A stretch of DNA of 64,000 nt from Ciborinia camelliae. Taxonomy: Eukaryota > Ascomycota > Leotiomycetes > Helotiales > Sclerotiniaceae. Shown one piece after another: positions 37,398 to 49,174 of this stretch (the first letter of the stretch is position 1; every line of letters begins with the position of its first letter). The notes below the pieces were generated by a model. The model saw nothing but the letters and a program-made list of their open reading frames with translations. It was not told the origin of the DNA and did not search any database. The stretch covers positions 1,778,299 through 1,842,298 of the forward strand of contig JANPYM010000011.1 of NCBI GenBank assembly GCA_025890175.1, written 5' to 3'. A program made the translations under genes and the position numbers.

Positions 37398-37979
37398 TAG
37401 ATAGATAGATGACCGTACTATATACAGCGATAGCGATAGCGATAGCGATAGTGATATTCGAGGAGAGCTCGCAAGCCCCCGAAAAACCGAAGAAAAAAAA
37501 GAAAGAAAAAACAAACAGTCCGAGAACCAGTTCGCGTCGCGAGGGCCACGAGCAAAATTCATTTGAATGAATGAATGTATGTATGTATGTAGTGCGCCCG
37601 CGGCGTTCGAAGCTAGAGATGCGATCGCGCTGGTGGCAGATCTGGCGAATCTGTTGTGGCAAGGAAGGGGAGGAAAGGCAGGCAGGCAGGCTGGCACGGA
37701 AGATTCAGAATATTACCTACCTACCTACCTTACCTGACCTTACCTGGAGTGGAGGGGAGGCGAGGGGAGGCGAGGGGAGGCGTAATGCAGAGAAGACGGC
37801 GGTTGAAAATGAAATGCTTCGGCGGCTCGTGTGTCTAATCGGTAAATACGGAGGGAGGTGGTAGATGAATTGGTTGGATTTACTGTATTATTATTCCTGT
37901 GTATATGAATGATAAAGTGTATGGAATTCTTATCTCATCCATGGTTACGCGGGTATATAATTTTTATGTTATGTTATGT

Positions 37980-38056
37980 TATTATTTGTCAATGCTGCCA
38001 TGCCATGCCATGCCATGCCATGTTCTGTTATGTTATGTTATGTTATGTTATGCCGG
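37980..38056. repeat. TTATG and CCATG pentanucleotide repeats
   Basis: A run of CATGC pentamers (about 37997-38022) is followed by TTATG pentamers (about 38026-38052) and preceded by a shorter TTATG run. The two repeat types differ by a few bases, as if one unit had mutated and expanded. Confidence 0.75.
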
Positions 38057-39174
38057 CATACGAGTGATTTCCCATCTGTGCGTATGGTGGTGGTGGTGGT
38101 GGTCCCGTCCTCGATGGTGTGTGTGTGTGCACTGGTGTTGCGTTGATTCCAATTTCCACGAGATATCTGGATTTTGGATCCCAGCTCCAGCTCCAGCTCC
38201 AGCTCCAAGCTCCAAGCTCCAAGAAATAATAACAAGCAGGCAAGCAAGTAAGTAAGCAAGCAAGCATCATCAAGCTCAAGCTGTCGTCAAGGGTAGATCG
38301 CAGGAAAGGGGGACGGGATCAAAGAGAAACGATATGCAAAAGCAGGAGATCCCGTCTTGCAGCCGGACAAGCTTAAAGAGTGCATCGCAGGAAACGACCC
38401 TCCAGCCTGAATGAACAAGCTCAAGCTCAGGCTCAAGCTCAAGCTCAAGCCCGCACCCGCGCCCGCCGCACAGGACACAAGTCGGACAATTGGATGAGCA
38501 TGAGCCATGAGGCATGAAGCATGAGGCATTGAAGCATGAGGCATTGAAGCATGAACATGAACATGAACATAAAATTTCCGAAAGGATTCTTTTTTATTTT
38601 TATTTCATTTCATTTTATTTTACTTTCCTTCCCGCAAATCATGTGCAGGACGCAGAACGCAGAATGCAGAATCGGTGCAGATGCCAGAGGGGCACGGTAC
38701 TTTCGTCTTGGGTAAAGAAAGTCTGGAGTGCATTCGGCCCCCCGATAATGGAATGCTTGCGTTACCATGGCCGCCATACTCAGCCCAAATTTACCTATTT
38801 TTGCGCAGCAAGGTGTATGTAGATATGTATAGATAGATGGATAGTAGTAGTGTGTGTTGTAACTTGCGTGTGTGTGTGTGTGTGTGTGTGGTGGATTCCG
38901 GATGGTCGATTTGAAGAGGCAATAAATCAACATGATCTTTTTCTAGGTACGGGAACGATGCGCTACGCCGCCGCCGCCAGGAGGGAAAACGTCGCAGCAG
39001 GTAATGCGATGCGGGCTTGATCGGTAAGGCAAGGTTCAAATGCAAAGAAGAATGCTTGGATGCTGGTGGTTGAAGAAATTGTTATAACCTGGTATGTGAG
39101 ATCCATTCGTCAAGCAAGATCATCCATCATATTCCGGATGGAGGAATAATCATAATAATATCCAATGTACATTA

Positions 39175-39625
39175 GAGGTCTTTAGCAAAATTTCTTAAGT
39201 TTCTTAAGTTGCTAGCTATGCCTAAAATGGATTTTGTAGAGATTTTGTGGATCGAACTGACCATTCAAAGCTTTTGAAATCGATTAATAATCAAGATCCA
39301 ATTAAATTTCGCTTAGTTTTAGCGTTACGTATTGTTGCTTTTTTCATAATTTTCATAAGAATTGCAAGGGTTAATTGGATCCACAAAAAGATAGCAACAT
39401 AAGAAACGGTCTTGACAACTTGTCAAGGCCGTTTCTTACGTTGCTATCTCCCAAATAGGCAGGCTACTTTCCCAAAAGGGTTTAACTCAAAGCTTGGACT
39501 TTCGGTTAAAATTTAAACTTTTGAAAGCTATGCCTATTTAAATTTAGCTTCGAAAATCTATACCTATTTGGGGGCCACTAGAGTTAGCTAGCTTAGAAAA
39601 TCTAAGAAATTTTGCTAAATCCCTC
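39175..39625 (-). mobile_element. 451-bp non-autonomous TIR element (MITE), copy 2, intact hairpin
   Basis: Inverted copy of the element at 32830-33280, again flanked by TA (39173-39174 and 39626-39627). At about 39393-39452 it has a near-perfect inverted repeat (GATAGCAACATAAGAAACGG pairing with the complementary arm ending GTTGCTATC, central ACAACTTGT), able to form a hairpin with arms of roughly 28 bases. It is non-coding. Because it retains most G:C positions that are A:T in copy 1, it is the better stand-in for the ancestral element. The two copies form a 451-bp inverted repeat pair separated by about 5.9 kb. Confidence 0.85.
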
Positions 39626-42600
39626 TATTATGGTAGACAACTTGACAAGAGTGGGAAACGGCCTCGCTCGCCACTTTCTATCATCAATCCATGGATGTTA
39701 TTGATTCAATTATTACTCTGTACAGTAGGTATGAACAATCAATATGCCCCCCACAAGTAATAAATATACTCGCATCAGATCATCGCCATCATCATCAACA
39801 ACAACATCATCAACATCATCATCATCATCACCGTTCCGTCTTTTACTTGGATGAAAGCGGTTTATCATTACATATTCCCCTGGCCACTTTTCTGAAATCC
39901 AATGTTTCATCTACATAATGACATGATGAAGAAATCAACCAGAAGATCTCAATTATACCTAGGTAGGAGATACATATCTTTAAAGCAGCCTTTCTTTTCA
40001 CACCCGAACCAAGGTTCTCTTTTCTTTTTGCCTCTGTTATGCAATATTCGTTAAATACTACCTAGGTAGGTAGGTACGGTATGTAGGTACAATATGGATT
40101 TCTCAATCTGATACCTTTCGGATCCGGATGAATTCGAAGCGGAAGCAAAAGCAAAAGCAATTCCCTACTAGGAAAATAAGTCGAGCTATAGAACTACGCA
40201 CTATGAATTTGAACGGTGAACGGTGAACGGTGAACACCACCCTTCATCGGCTGTAGGTAAAACAACACCAACACCACCATCTTCTCAACAATAATCGGAA
40301 GAGCAAAGTAAAAATAACTCTCGCTCGTCCTCCCTCATCTTTCATCCATCCAGTCAATTCATGATAAACATTGGATATTTCTTTCCATCCGGAACGGCTG
40401 CTATCAATATCATCCAATCATCACTTGACCGTCAGCGACCATATATTAAGACCCTGTTCAAGTTTTTTTTTTTCATTATTTTTTTTTTCATTTCCATTTT
40501 TTTTTTTCAATTTGAGACTGGAACCAGTCCTTCCTAGAATCCTTGTACCTACCTAGTCTCCATATGGATCCATAACCATTGTTTCGCGCGGCCAGAACTC
40601 CAGGCCAGTGGCCACGGTCACGGCCACTCTGCGACTCTGCCACTTTTGATGGATTGGCCCCATCCTGCCACCTCGCATTCTCTTCATTCATCATTCATGA
40701 TTGTCTATCATTTCTCGATCAATCAATTAATGGAGTGAGTGATGGATTGTTTAGTCCTCGATAGGTCAAGGGAAAAGACTCACGATTGGAGAGAGTGAGA
40801 CTCTGAGCGCGAGAGCAAAAAGAGAGAGGTAGGGATTGTGAGGTATCACGTTCGCATTTTCGAGATACCCCACGATACCCAAAGAATACAACCAGCTCAG
40901 CAAAATAGAGTGCAAAGTACAACAACACCAAGCACAACAAATATACCGACCAATGTATTGAAGAACTTGGCTCATGTACTATTCTGTACTGTACTGTATT
41001 GTATCATGTATATACCGATGTATTTATATATATATATATATATATTTAAAAAATAATAATGAATAAAATCCAATCCGCACAGTACCATAAAATAATATAA
41101 TAATCAAATGAATCTCTGTGTTCATACGAATCATACCTACACCTACCTACCCCCTTGGTTCGAATTGCCTAGGTAGGTATTGAATCAAGAACCCCCTGTC
41201 ACCTCAAATGGGGATTTCTCTAATCCGATCGGACCAAACCCTCGCACTTGCACTGCTGTTCAACCACCCCAGTTCCTGTGCCAGGATCAAGATTTGGCGC
41301 GGTAGAGACTAGGTAGGTAGGGAGACGAGAGAGACTAGGGATGAAAAGAAAAAACGAGCTTGGGTGATTGATTGATTGATTGATTGATCCCTCCATTGAG
41401 ATTTCGAACCCATTGTTCGGAAAAACTACTACCCAACTGAGAAACCCATGAAGAATAAATATCAATCCCTGGGCACGCTAAGATGAGAGAGGAACGTGGC
41501 AGACGGAAAACGAGAATAGAATAGAATAGAATGCGAATATTTTATATGTTTAATGGGCATTGTTCAATGTTTACAAGGAAGGCTGGTAAGTGGTAACTTG
41601 TTGCTTGTTAGGTATGGTAGGTAAGGTACTCACTTAAGGTCGTAGTTATCGCTCGATTTTTAATCCTTGAGTGAAGTTTAACTAGGGTATGATATGCTAT
41701 GATATTTTGAGAAATGGAGAGAGAGAGAGAGTAATATAGGTAATATAATATTGTAAGAGGCAGACGACAAGAAAAGCGTTGGAAAGGGAAAGAGAAGTAG
41801 AGATATATGTTGATTTAACCAAAAGTGGAAATTTTATCATGATATCGAAGTGTGAATGAAGTGTGAATGAAGTGAAGTTCGATGTATTGAATTTGACTGG
41901 CACGGTACTATTATAAAGCTTCACGACTACTGTCAATATCAAATCCATCATAACATTTTCAACCTTAAACTTCACTCTAGGTTAGGGACTTCCGCATCAA
42001 AAGCAGTCCGTTGATTATTTTAGTTTATGATATTTGGGGTTCACACGTTTACCATCTCCTTAGCCTGAGCCTTAGCCTTAACCTTACCTTACCTTACCTA
42101 GTAGCTTGATTCCGGGATTAAGCTACACGGCTCTAACATCCACATTCACATCCACTTCCACTTCCACTTCCACTTTGGAAGCACCCAGCCCAAAAATCAA
42201 AGGGCAGAAAAATACCGAGAGAGGGAGAAAGAAGAAGAGGACGAGGAAGAGGACGAGGAACATTCACATAATCAAGAAGAGGAAGAGAGGGAAAAGTCCA
42301 AAAAGAGGAAGAAGAAACTCACACTCCACCCTTCACTCCACCATCAAGAGGAGGGAAACCAAGACAAAGTCTATCAACACTTTTTTTGAACCTCCACTAT
42401 CAATTATCTTACAATCCACCAAGAAACGAACACTCTCTTAAGACTTACGCCTTTTTTTTTCTCACAACCCTTCATACGATTCCACCCGGACGGCTTCCAC
42501 TCTTCCTTGCCGTACTACACACCACACACTATTACGACAGCCAAACAAGGGCAAAGAAAGGGAAGAAAGAAGAAGTACTCTCCGTAGAGGAAGAAGAAGA

Positions 42601-43693
42601 GGAAGAACATCAACAAGAACATTGTCCTGTTTTGAATGTCTTGTCTTTTTTGGTCTCTTTGTCCTGTCTACCATCATCAGAGCATCAGAATTTATCTATT
42701 ATTGATTCATCTATCCTCCTCCTGCTCATCTATCCCTTCGTTCTTCTCCTCATTAATACCTACATACCTACCGCTGGAGTCACTAGAAAGGAAAAGACGA
42801 TAGAGTACCTTCATCTCTAGTATTTGTCTAATTTATTTAATTATTTATTTATTCATTAATTATTTTATTATTATTTTATTTTATTATTTTAATTTTATAC
42901 CATACCATCATAGCATACTTCACTCTTTAGTCTTACTTTATTATTATTATTCATTCACTTACTCTAAATCTACTCTACTCAACTGGACTCTACCTACTCA
43001 GACTCAAACTACTCTATTCTGTCTACTCCACTCGCCCACTCATCCACATCCCTTCAATTACTACTTACAAAGTACCTAGGTAGTTACTAGTGAACTAGAA
43101 ACTACCTACCTACCTCAAAGAGTCAAAATATTATTCAAGTTGAACCAACCCACTTATACTCACTCACGACCTTACCCACATTCACATCCACATCCACATC
43201 CACATCCACAACCCATACCTTGCACCTCCTACCTACCTACCTTGGGTCCTTGACACACCTTACCTCATCCATTCAATCTATTTTTCTACGTCTACGTCTA
43301 CGGCTACGGCTACGGCTACAGCTACCTACCTACCTACCTACTACTCTTACCAATACCAACCCTTTCTACCCATCCCATCCCATCCCATCCCAATCCATCC
43401 CAATCCGTTCCATCCCATCCCATCCCATATCCCATCCAACTCTCGTTAAAATCTACCTAGGTAACCTCTTCGACCAATACCCTTAAACTTAAACTTTCCA
43501 CAAACCCACCTCCACCACATCACCGCCCAACCTCCTCCCTCGTTTCTATTCTTCTCTCCCTCCACGCCTTTTTAATTCTCCCAATCCACTCTCTGATCCT
43601 CCCTTTCCCGACCTCCCCCATTTCTTAACCTCAACGAGGTACAGGGAAAAAGAAAAAAAAAGAAAATTCAAAATCCTAGAATTCAAACAAAAG

Positions 43694-44520
43694 GTATGTA
43701 CCTCATTGTCCAATGCTCAATGCTCAATGCTCAATGCTTCCCGCATCCTTCCCCTCCTCCAATCACTATCGTATACATTCGCGCATCGTTTCTCATTGCA
43801 ATTGCTGCAGCGCTGACTGGTGTACCTGCATTAGAGGTGGCAGATATCCTCAATTCTTTTGACCGACTTGCACACTTCTATCCACAAGTACACATCACGC
43901 CTTTTTCCAAAATAAACTCCACCGCACTTGGTTCTTCCCTACCAGTATCAACGAATATTTCACGAGCTTCACGATTTTCTACGTTCGCATCCTCGAATTG
44001 AAGCACGGATCAGATTCCTTCCAAAGAAGCGACAAGCACAAGCATACATACCTGCAGGTTCGCGTAACTGCCAACGATCCTGTCGTGGAGCTTCAATCGC
44101 ACCTCAATTGGATTGACAAAGCTTCAAGTCCTTTTGTAACGACATCTACGAGCCAAACGTCTGCTTTTTCGAGTCTTTTTTGAGGTTTTACAAGATCGTT
44201 TTGCTTCTGCATCTTTGGCATATGCATCTTATTTCACGAAAAATAAACGACCCATTATTACATTTGCGCACGTTGTAAAAGCAGTGACTGTTTTGATTCT
44301 TCATATCGACGATAGTCTCTGCCATTTTATACCCAAGCATCATTGTTCCTTCTTGGTTCAGCAACTTTTTAACCTGCTTTAGAAAAGTTTCCCTTGTCCT
44401 AAAGCCATTTTACCCATACACGCGACAAGACCACAAGTTAAATCTTGTTGTCTAACGTAAAATTCAAATCTTTCGTCCCGGAAGACCCTCTATTGAGTCT
44501 GCCAGATCATTGTCCTTTCA
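43694..44520 (+). promoter_or_regulatory. Possible intron in the stuA 5' leader
   Basis: A good donor (AAAG|GTATGT) at 43694 and a good pyrimidine-rich acceptor (TTGTCCTTTCAG) ending at 44520 flank sequence with stops in all frames of the gene strand. Leader introns are known for stuA in Aspergillus nidulans. The pairing of these two sites is inference; other donors could be used. Confidence 0.35.
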
Positions 44521-44920
44521 GGACTTGATCATTCAAACCGAAAAACTGGATCTCCCGTCGATATCGCAAGTGCAAACCCGGGGGCCTACCGACGTACCAT
44601 ATTACAACCATCACGCCGCGCAGCGACCACTGTATGTGAATGAAAGGTTGCCCGCTTTGCCTTTGCCACCGCCGCAACAGGCATATTCGTCTGGTACTTC
44701 GTCTCCCCGGGTTGGTTCACTTAGCTCACTTGGATCTTCCTCAATCTTGAACGGAAGTTCTCATTCATCCTACACCACAGCGAGTTCGTCGAACGGCCCA
44801 AAGACGCCTTCTCCAACTCCAACGAGCAGTGGTTTACCTGTTTCTCTACCTCAGGGATCCTACAGCACTCCACCATCAAACCCAGCATACTCTTACACCC
44901 AAGAGCCATACCAAAACAAC

Positions 44921-46944
44921 ATGAATCACGGCCCTCAAGATATGTATTACCCTCCACACATGTCAACTGGACAACCTCCGCCACCTCAAACTGCCACATC
45001 AGGTGCATTGAGTCAATATCCTCAACATCAGCCACCATTACTTCAACCTGGGCCTGCTCATTATTCCCCGGCGCAGCAAGCTCCATATGGTCAATACTAT
45101 GGCAATGGACTCCAATCGCCACAATCGGCTCAAATTCCTGGGTCAATGGGCGGCCAAGGCAATGTGCTACCACTTCCTGCAATGACCACTCAACCCGGTA
45201 TGCCAAACCAGGGTTATGGTGGTCCACAACAATTTGACCAAACTGGTCAAGTTGCACCTCCAGGAATGAAGCCCAGGGTAACAGCAACTCTGTGGGAAGA
45301 TGAGGGCAGTTTGTGCTTTCAAGTAGAGGCAAAGGGTGTTTGTGTGGCCAGACGTGAAGGTAAGCTTAGCTCTTTCATCTCATCTCCAGAATATGCTAAC
45401 CAGGAAGATAACCACATGATTAATGGTACAAAATTATTGAATGTTGCTGGCATGACTCGCGGACGACGAGACGGCATTTTGAAAAGTGAGAAAATGAGAC
45501 ATGTTGTGAAGATTGGTCCCATGCATTTAAAGGGTGTTTGGTAAGTAAAACTTGGAATCGTCCGTGCGTGTGCATATCTAACCCCAATCTTAGGATTCCT
45601 TTTGAGCGTGCATTGGATTTTGCGAACAAGGAAAAGATTACGGAGTTATTGTATCCATTATTTGTTCACAATATTGGCGCTCTTTTGTACCACCCTACGA
45701 ATCAAACAAGAACGAACGCAGTAATGGCAGCCGCAGAACGAAGAAAGAATGAGCAAAACCAAATGCGGAACCCACAAGCACCTGGTTTGCCTTCTTTACA
45801 CCAACATCACCATCACTCCATGACTAACTCAATTGGCGCGCCTCTTCCAGGTCCACAGCACCAACTTGCGCCTCATCCAAATGTTGGCCGTCCTGCCCTC
45901 GAAAGATCACATACATTTCCTACTCCTCCCACGAGTGCATCTAGTGTAATGGGTACTATGGATAATTCTAATGGCAACTTCCAGTGGCCTGGACAATCCA
46001 TGGGTAATGTGCAAGGTACCAATCCTCTATCAATTGACACCGGATTAAGTAATGCTCGCTCAATGCCCACAACTCCAGCCACTACCCCTCCTGGGACTTC
46101 GGTTCAATCGATGCAACAGTATCAACAGAATCAGCAACCCTACGATTCGAGGCAGATGTATTCTCAAGCACCTCCGCCGCAGAACGCATACGCACAGGCC
46201 CCGCCCCCGCAACAAAATATGCCGCAATACTCTCAACAGCCAAACTCATACATCAAGAATGAAATGGGTCCACCACTGGCGAGAGCACCAGATACCGAGC
46301 CTCAACATCACGAGCCGAAGGATTCAAATGGAATGATTCATCACCAAGGAAATGGTCAAGTTGAAGAAGAACATGACCAGGAACATGATGGTGGTGAATA
46401 CACTCATGATAGTCAGGGGAACTACGATTCAAGCCGCCGGCCATACAATTACTCAAACGGCCCAGCCGTAGGATCAATAACAGGTGAACACACCCACCTG
46501 TCACCTGAGATGACTGGCTCACCAAATCATCCAGCTTCTGGTCGAGCAACTCCTAGAACAGCCTCGGCGCCACAGTCATATTATGCTCAACAACAAGGCT
46601 ACAGTACTCCCCCAAGAATACAACCACCTTCGAGTAATTTGTTCAATCTAGTTAGTCAAGAACGTGGGACAACCAATGGCAGCGCAGGTAGTGATTTGTA
46701 TGCGCCACAGTCAGATCTCAATGGTTACGCTGGCCAACAAAACATCATGAATGGTGCGCCGGCGAGTAACAAGCGTGGTAGAGATGATGATGACGATGGC
46801 CGACCATCCAGCAGAGGTCCAGGAATGGCCGATGCTGATGGTTTAAAGAGACGGAAGACAATCCGTGAGGGATCCGTTTCAGGACCATCTTACAATCCTG
46901 GATTAAACCGAGCTCAATCGACCATTACACAACGACGCCGATAA
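44921..46944 (+). CDS. stuA: APSES transcription factor StuA/Asm-1 (developmental regulator)
   Basis: Nuclear basic helix-loop-helix-like regulator of conidiation, sexual development and, in plant pathogens, virulence. Exons 44921-45359, 45408-45540 and 45594-46944 keep phase and give 640 residues. The N-terminal ~110 residues are Pro/Gln/Tyr-rich. The APSES DNA-binding domain spans about 115-225 with the family hallmarks GTKLLNVAGMTRGRRDGILK, RHVVKIGPMHLKGVW and IPFERALDFANKEKITELLY. Further conserved blocks are the RSHTFPTPPTSASSV-like and LSIDTGLSNARSMPTTPAT segments. Near the C terminus the NLS-like KRGRDDDDD and LKRRKTIREG occur. The start MNHGPQDMYYPP was chosen because it aligns with the starts of Aspergillus StuA and Neurospora Asm-1 and has an A at -3. 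However, the frame stays open for 136 codons upstream. Intron 1 is 48 nt, stopless and in frame. It stands alone, with a 19-kb desert upstream and a repeat field downstream. Confidence 0.96.
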
Positions 46945-47929
46945 ACTCGGATAGATGATTTCGCCGCATACTTTTGCACCTTCTTCCATTGATCTGATTT
47001 TTCTAATCATGATCAATTGTCTTTTTCATTCTTGGCTCGCGCCACAAAAGCGTTCTCGACAATCACAAACACACTCTTTGAAAGAAAATTTCCTTTTTTA
47101 TCTTCACGATTGTCTTTGTATTCGCCGAACATAGATTTGGCAAATTATTCGAACCTGGAATGACGACGAGTTTATGACTGAAATTCTTAGATGACCCTAA
47201 TGCGGATCATCGATACGGCCTGACGAATTTACGCTTTGCAACATGGGAAAGGAAATAATCAGTTGAGAGATGATCCCAAAGATACACGCAAGCGGGATTT
47301 GATTTACTTGGGGGTTTTTCTTTTTACACTTGAGAACGAAAAAAACGAAACGCGCCTATTAATGACACTCTAGGCGTCGACATGAAACATTTGGGATTTT
47401 GGCTTTTTGTGTTTTTCGTTCATGGGAAAGGCTTAAATGATTTGATTTTGTTCAGATTAATGACCAAAAGAATGAATGTGGCCAATGATTTCTCAATCGA
47501 TTTTTTACAGCACGAGAGAACCTGTCTCAATGTTTTCTTTTTTATGATGTCGGGAAGGATGGGATAGAGAAGGGAAAAACTGGATGACTGAACAGGAACA
47601 CCGATTGTTTTGTTTGGTGCTTTTGGTTCTTCATTATTTTCGGCCGACTTCTGATTTCTTTGTGAGCTCTAGCTCCTAGCTCTCGTTAGGGCTTTTATTA
47701 CACCAATTTTATGATGATTTATGACCCGTTTCCTTTTTATTGTTCATCTCGTTACTGTTACTTTGTTGTTGTTGTTGTTGCTGCTCTTGCTGGTTTTCTG
47801 TTTTTTTTTTTTTTTCTTTTTTTTCTGAGGACTATGTGGAGAGAGTTGATGTTGACTTGGTATGCCATGGATCGATCGATCTATCTATCTTATCTTATCG
47901 TATCGTATCATATGATGATATAAATGGAT

Positions 47930-47971
47930 AGATGGATGAATGAATGAATGGATGGATGGATGGATGGATGG
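47930..47971. repeat. ATGA/GGAT tetranucleotide repeat
   Basis: About ten tetranucleotide units, ATGA shading into ATGG, near the beginning of the G-rich repeat field. Confidence 0.8.
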
Positions 47972-48238
47972 AATGTGTAGTGAGAATTTCCAATGGGGTT
48001 CCTGGCTGAAATGAAAACATGAATGGGGGGTTTTTTTAACTTGGTTCACTTGGTTCACTTGGTTCACTTGACATTCTGGACGCCAGAGGGAGGTGGATAA
48101 TGGGGATGGAACGGGATGGGATGGGGTGGGACTAGACCATGGCTTGATGGCTTGATGGCTTGATGGCTTGGCTTGATGGGAATTGAATTGAATTGATGGG
48201 TTGACTTTTTTTTTGATATGATATGACTTTATGATGAA

Positions 48239-48318
48239 GATGGTAGGATGGATGGATGGATGGATGGATGGATGGATGGATGATGGGGGTAGGATGGATG
48301 GATGGATGGATGGATGGG
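48239..48318. repeat. GGAT tetranucleotide repeat, two blocks
   Basis: Two runs of about nine and six GGAT units separated by GATGGGGGTA. The bipartite layout suggests a local duplication of the repeat with its flank. Confidence 0.8.
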
Positions 48319-48644
48319 TGAATGGTACTTACTCCTCCTCCTCCTGGAATACTTTGGAATGCTGATAGGATATGGATATGGATATGGATATGATGATGAT
48401 GATGACGATGTTGATGATGATATTACCAAAATATTAAAAAGTTGTTGATGTGATTTTTGATGGTGATGATGTGAGGGTGGTGTGATTTTGATGTGAGGGT
48501 GATGTGATTTGATTTGATTTGAGGGTGATTTGATGGGGATGTGATTTGATTTGAGGGTGATTTGATGGTGATGGTGAATGAATATAAGTGATTTGATTTG
48601 ACTTGACTTGACTTGACTTGACTTGATTTGGATCCTCCAGCTTC

Positions 48645-48822
48645 AAATGGAGGGTGGAGGGAGGAGGGAGGGAGGGAGGGAGGAGGGAGGGAGGGAGGAG
48701 GGAGGGAGGAGGGAGGGAGGGAGGAGGGAGGAGGGAGGAGGGAGGAGGGAGGAGGAGGGAGGAGGGAGGAGGGAGGAGGGAGGAGGGAGGAGGGAGGAGG
48801 GAGGAGGGAGGAGGGGGGAGGT
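48645..48822. repeat. Polypurine GGGAGGA tract (about 175 bp)
   Basis: An uninterrupted purine run on the plus strand made of GGGA, GGA and GGGAGGA units, ending in GGAGGGGGGAGG. Long mirror-symmetric homopurine DNA of this type can form triplex (H-DNA) structures, and the G runs can form quadruplexes. Confidence 0.9.
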
Positions 48823-48929
48823 GTTGATAATGTTCCATCTCATCTCAACTCAATTCATCTCATCTCATCTCAACTCATCTTATTTATCTATTTATGGTTA
48901 TGGTTATGGTTATTGTTATGGTTATTTTT

Positions 48930-49174
48930 GTTGATTTGATGGTGTTGATTTGATGGTGTTGATTTGATGGTGTTGATTTGATGGTGTTGATTTGATGGTG
49001 TTGATTTGATGGTGTTGATTTGATGGTGTTGATTTGATGGTGTTGATTTGATGGTGTTGATTTGATGGTGTTGATTTGATTTGATGGTGTTGATTTGATG
49101 GTGTTGATTTGATGGTGTTGATTTGATGGTGTTGATTTGATGGTGTTGATTTGATGGTGTTGATTTGATTTGAT
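48930..49174. repeat. Tandem array of a 14-bp unit, about 17 copies
   Basis: The unit GTTGATTTGATGGT repeats with almost no variation over 245 bp. It is broken once near 49080 by an extra TTGAT, which also occurs at the right end. Fourteen is not a multiple of three, so an open frame through the array reads a 14-residue protein repeat; this occurs on the minus strand. The near-identity of units implies recent expansion or homogenisation. Confidence 0.93.

Larger units (their letters stand above)
25909..44920. other. Gene desert upstream of stuA (about 19 kb)
   Basis: No open frame in this long stretch has recognisable protein features or a consistent splice model. Those of 80-180 codons are low-complexity or opposite-strand shadows of microsatellites. 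The content is microsatellites (TACATACA near 31620-31692, CCATG and TTATG runs near 37990-38055, CCACTT near 42140-42175, CCACAT near 43180-43208), many ACCTAGGT palindromes, polypyrimidine leaders towards the right end and three small terminal-inverted-repeat elements. The last 2-3 kb before stuA is C/T/A-rich and probably includes its 5' leader and at least one leader intron. Confidence 0.6.

Noticed and set aside
41150..41175. tRNA B-box-like GGTTCGAATTGCC
   Set aside because: No matching A box or cloverleaf upstream; surrounded by ACCT/AGGT repeats.
42106..42820. Arg/Lys-rich and hydrophobic frames in the far upstream stuA region
   Set aside because: They are translations of AGG/AAG and CCACTT simple repeats in what looks like promoter or leader sequence.
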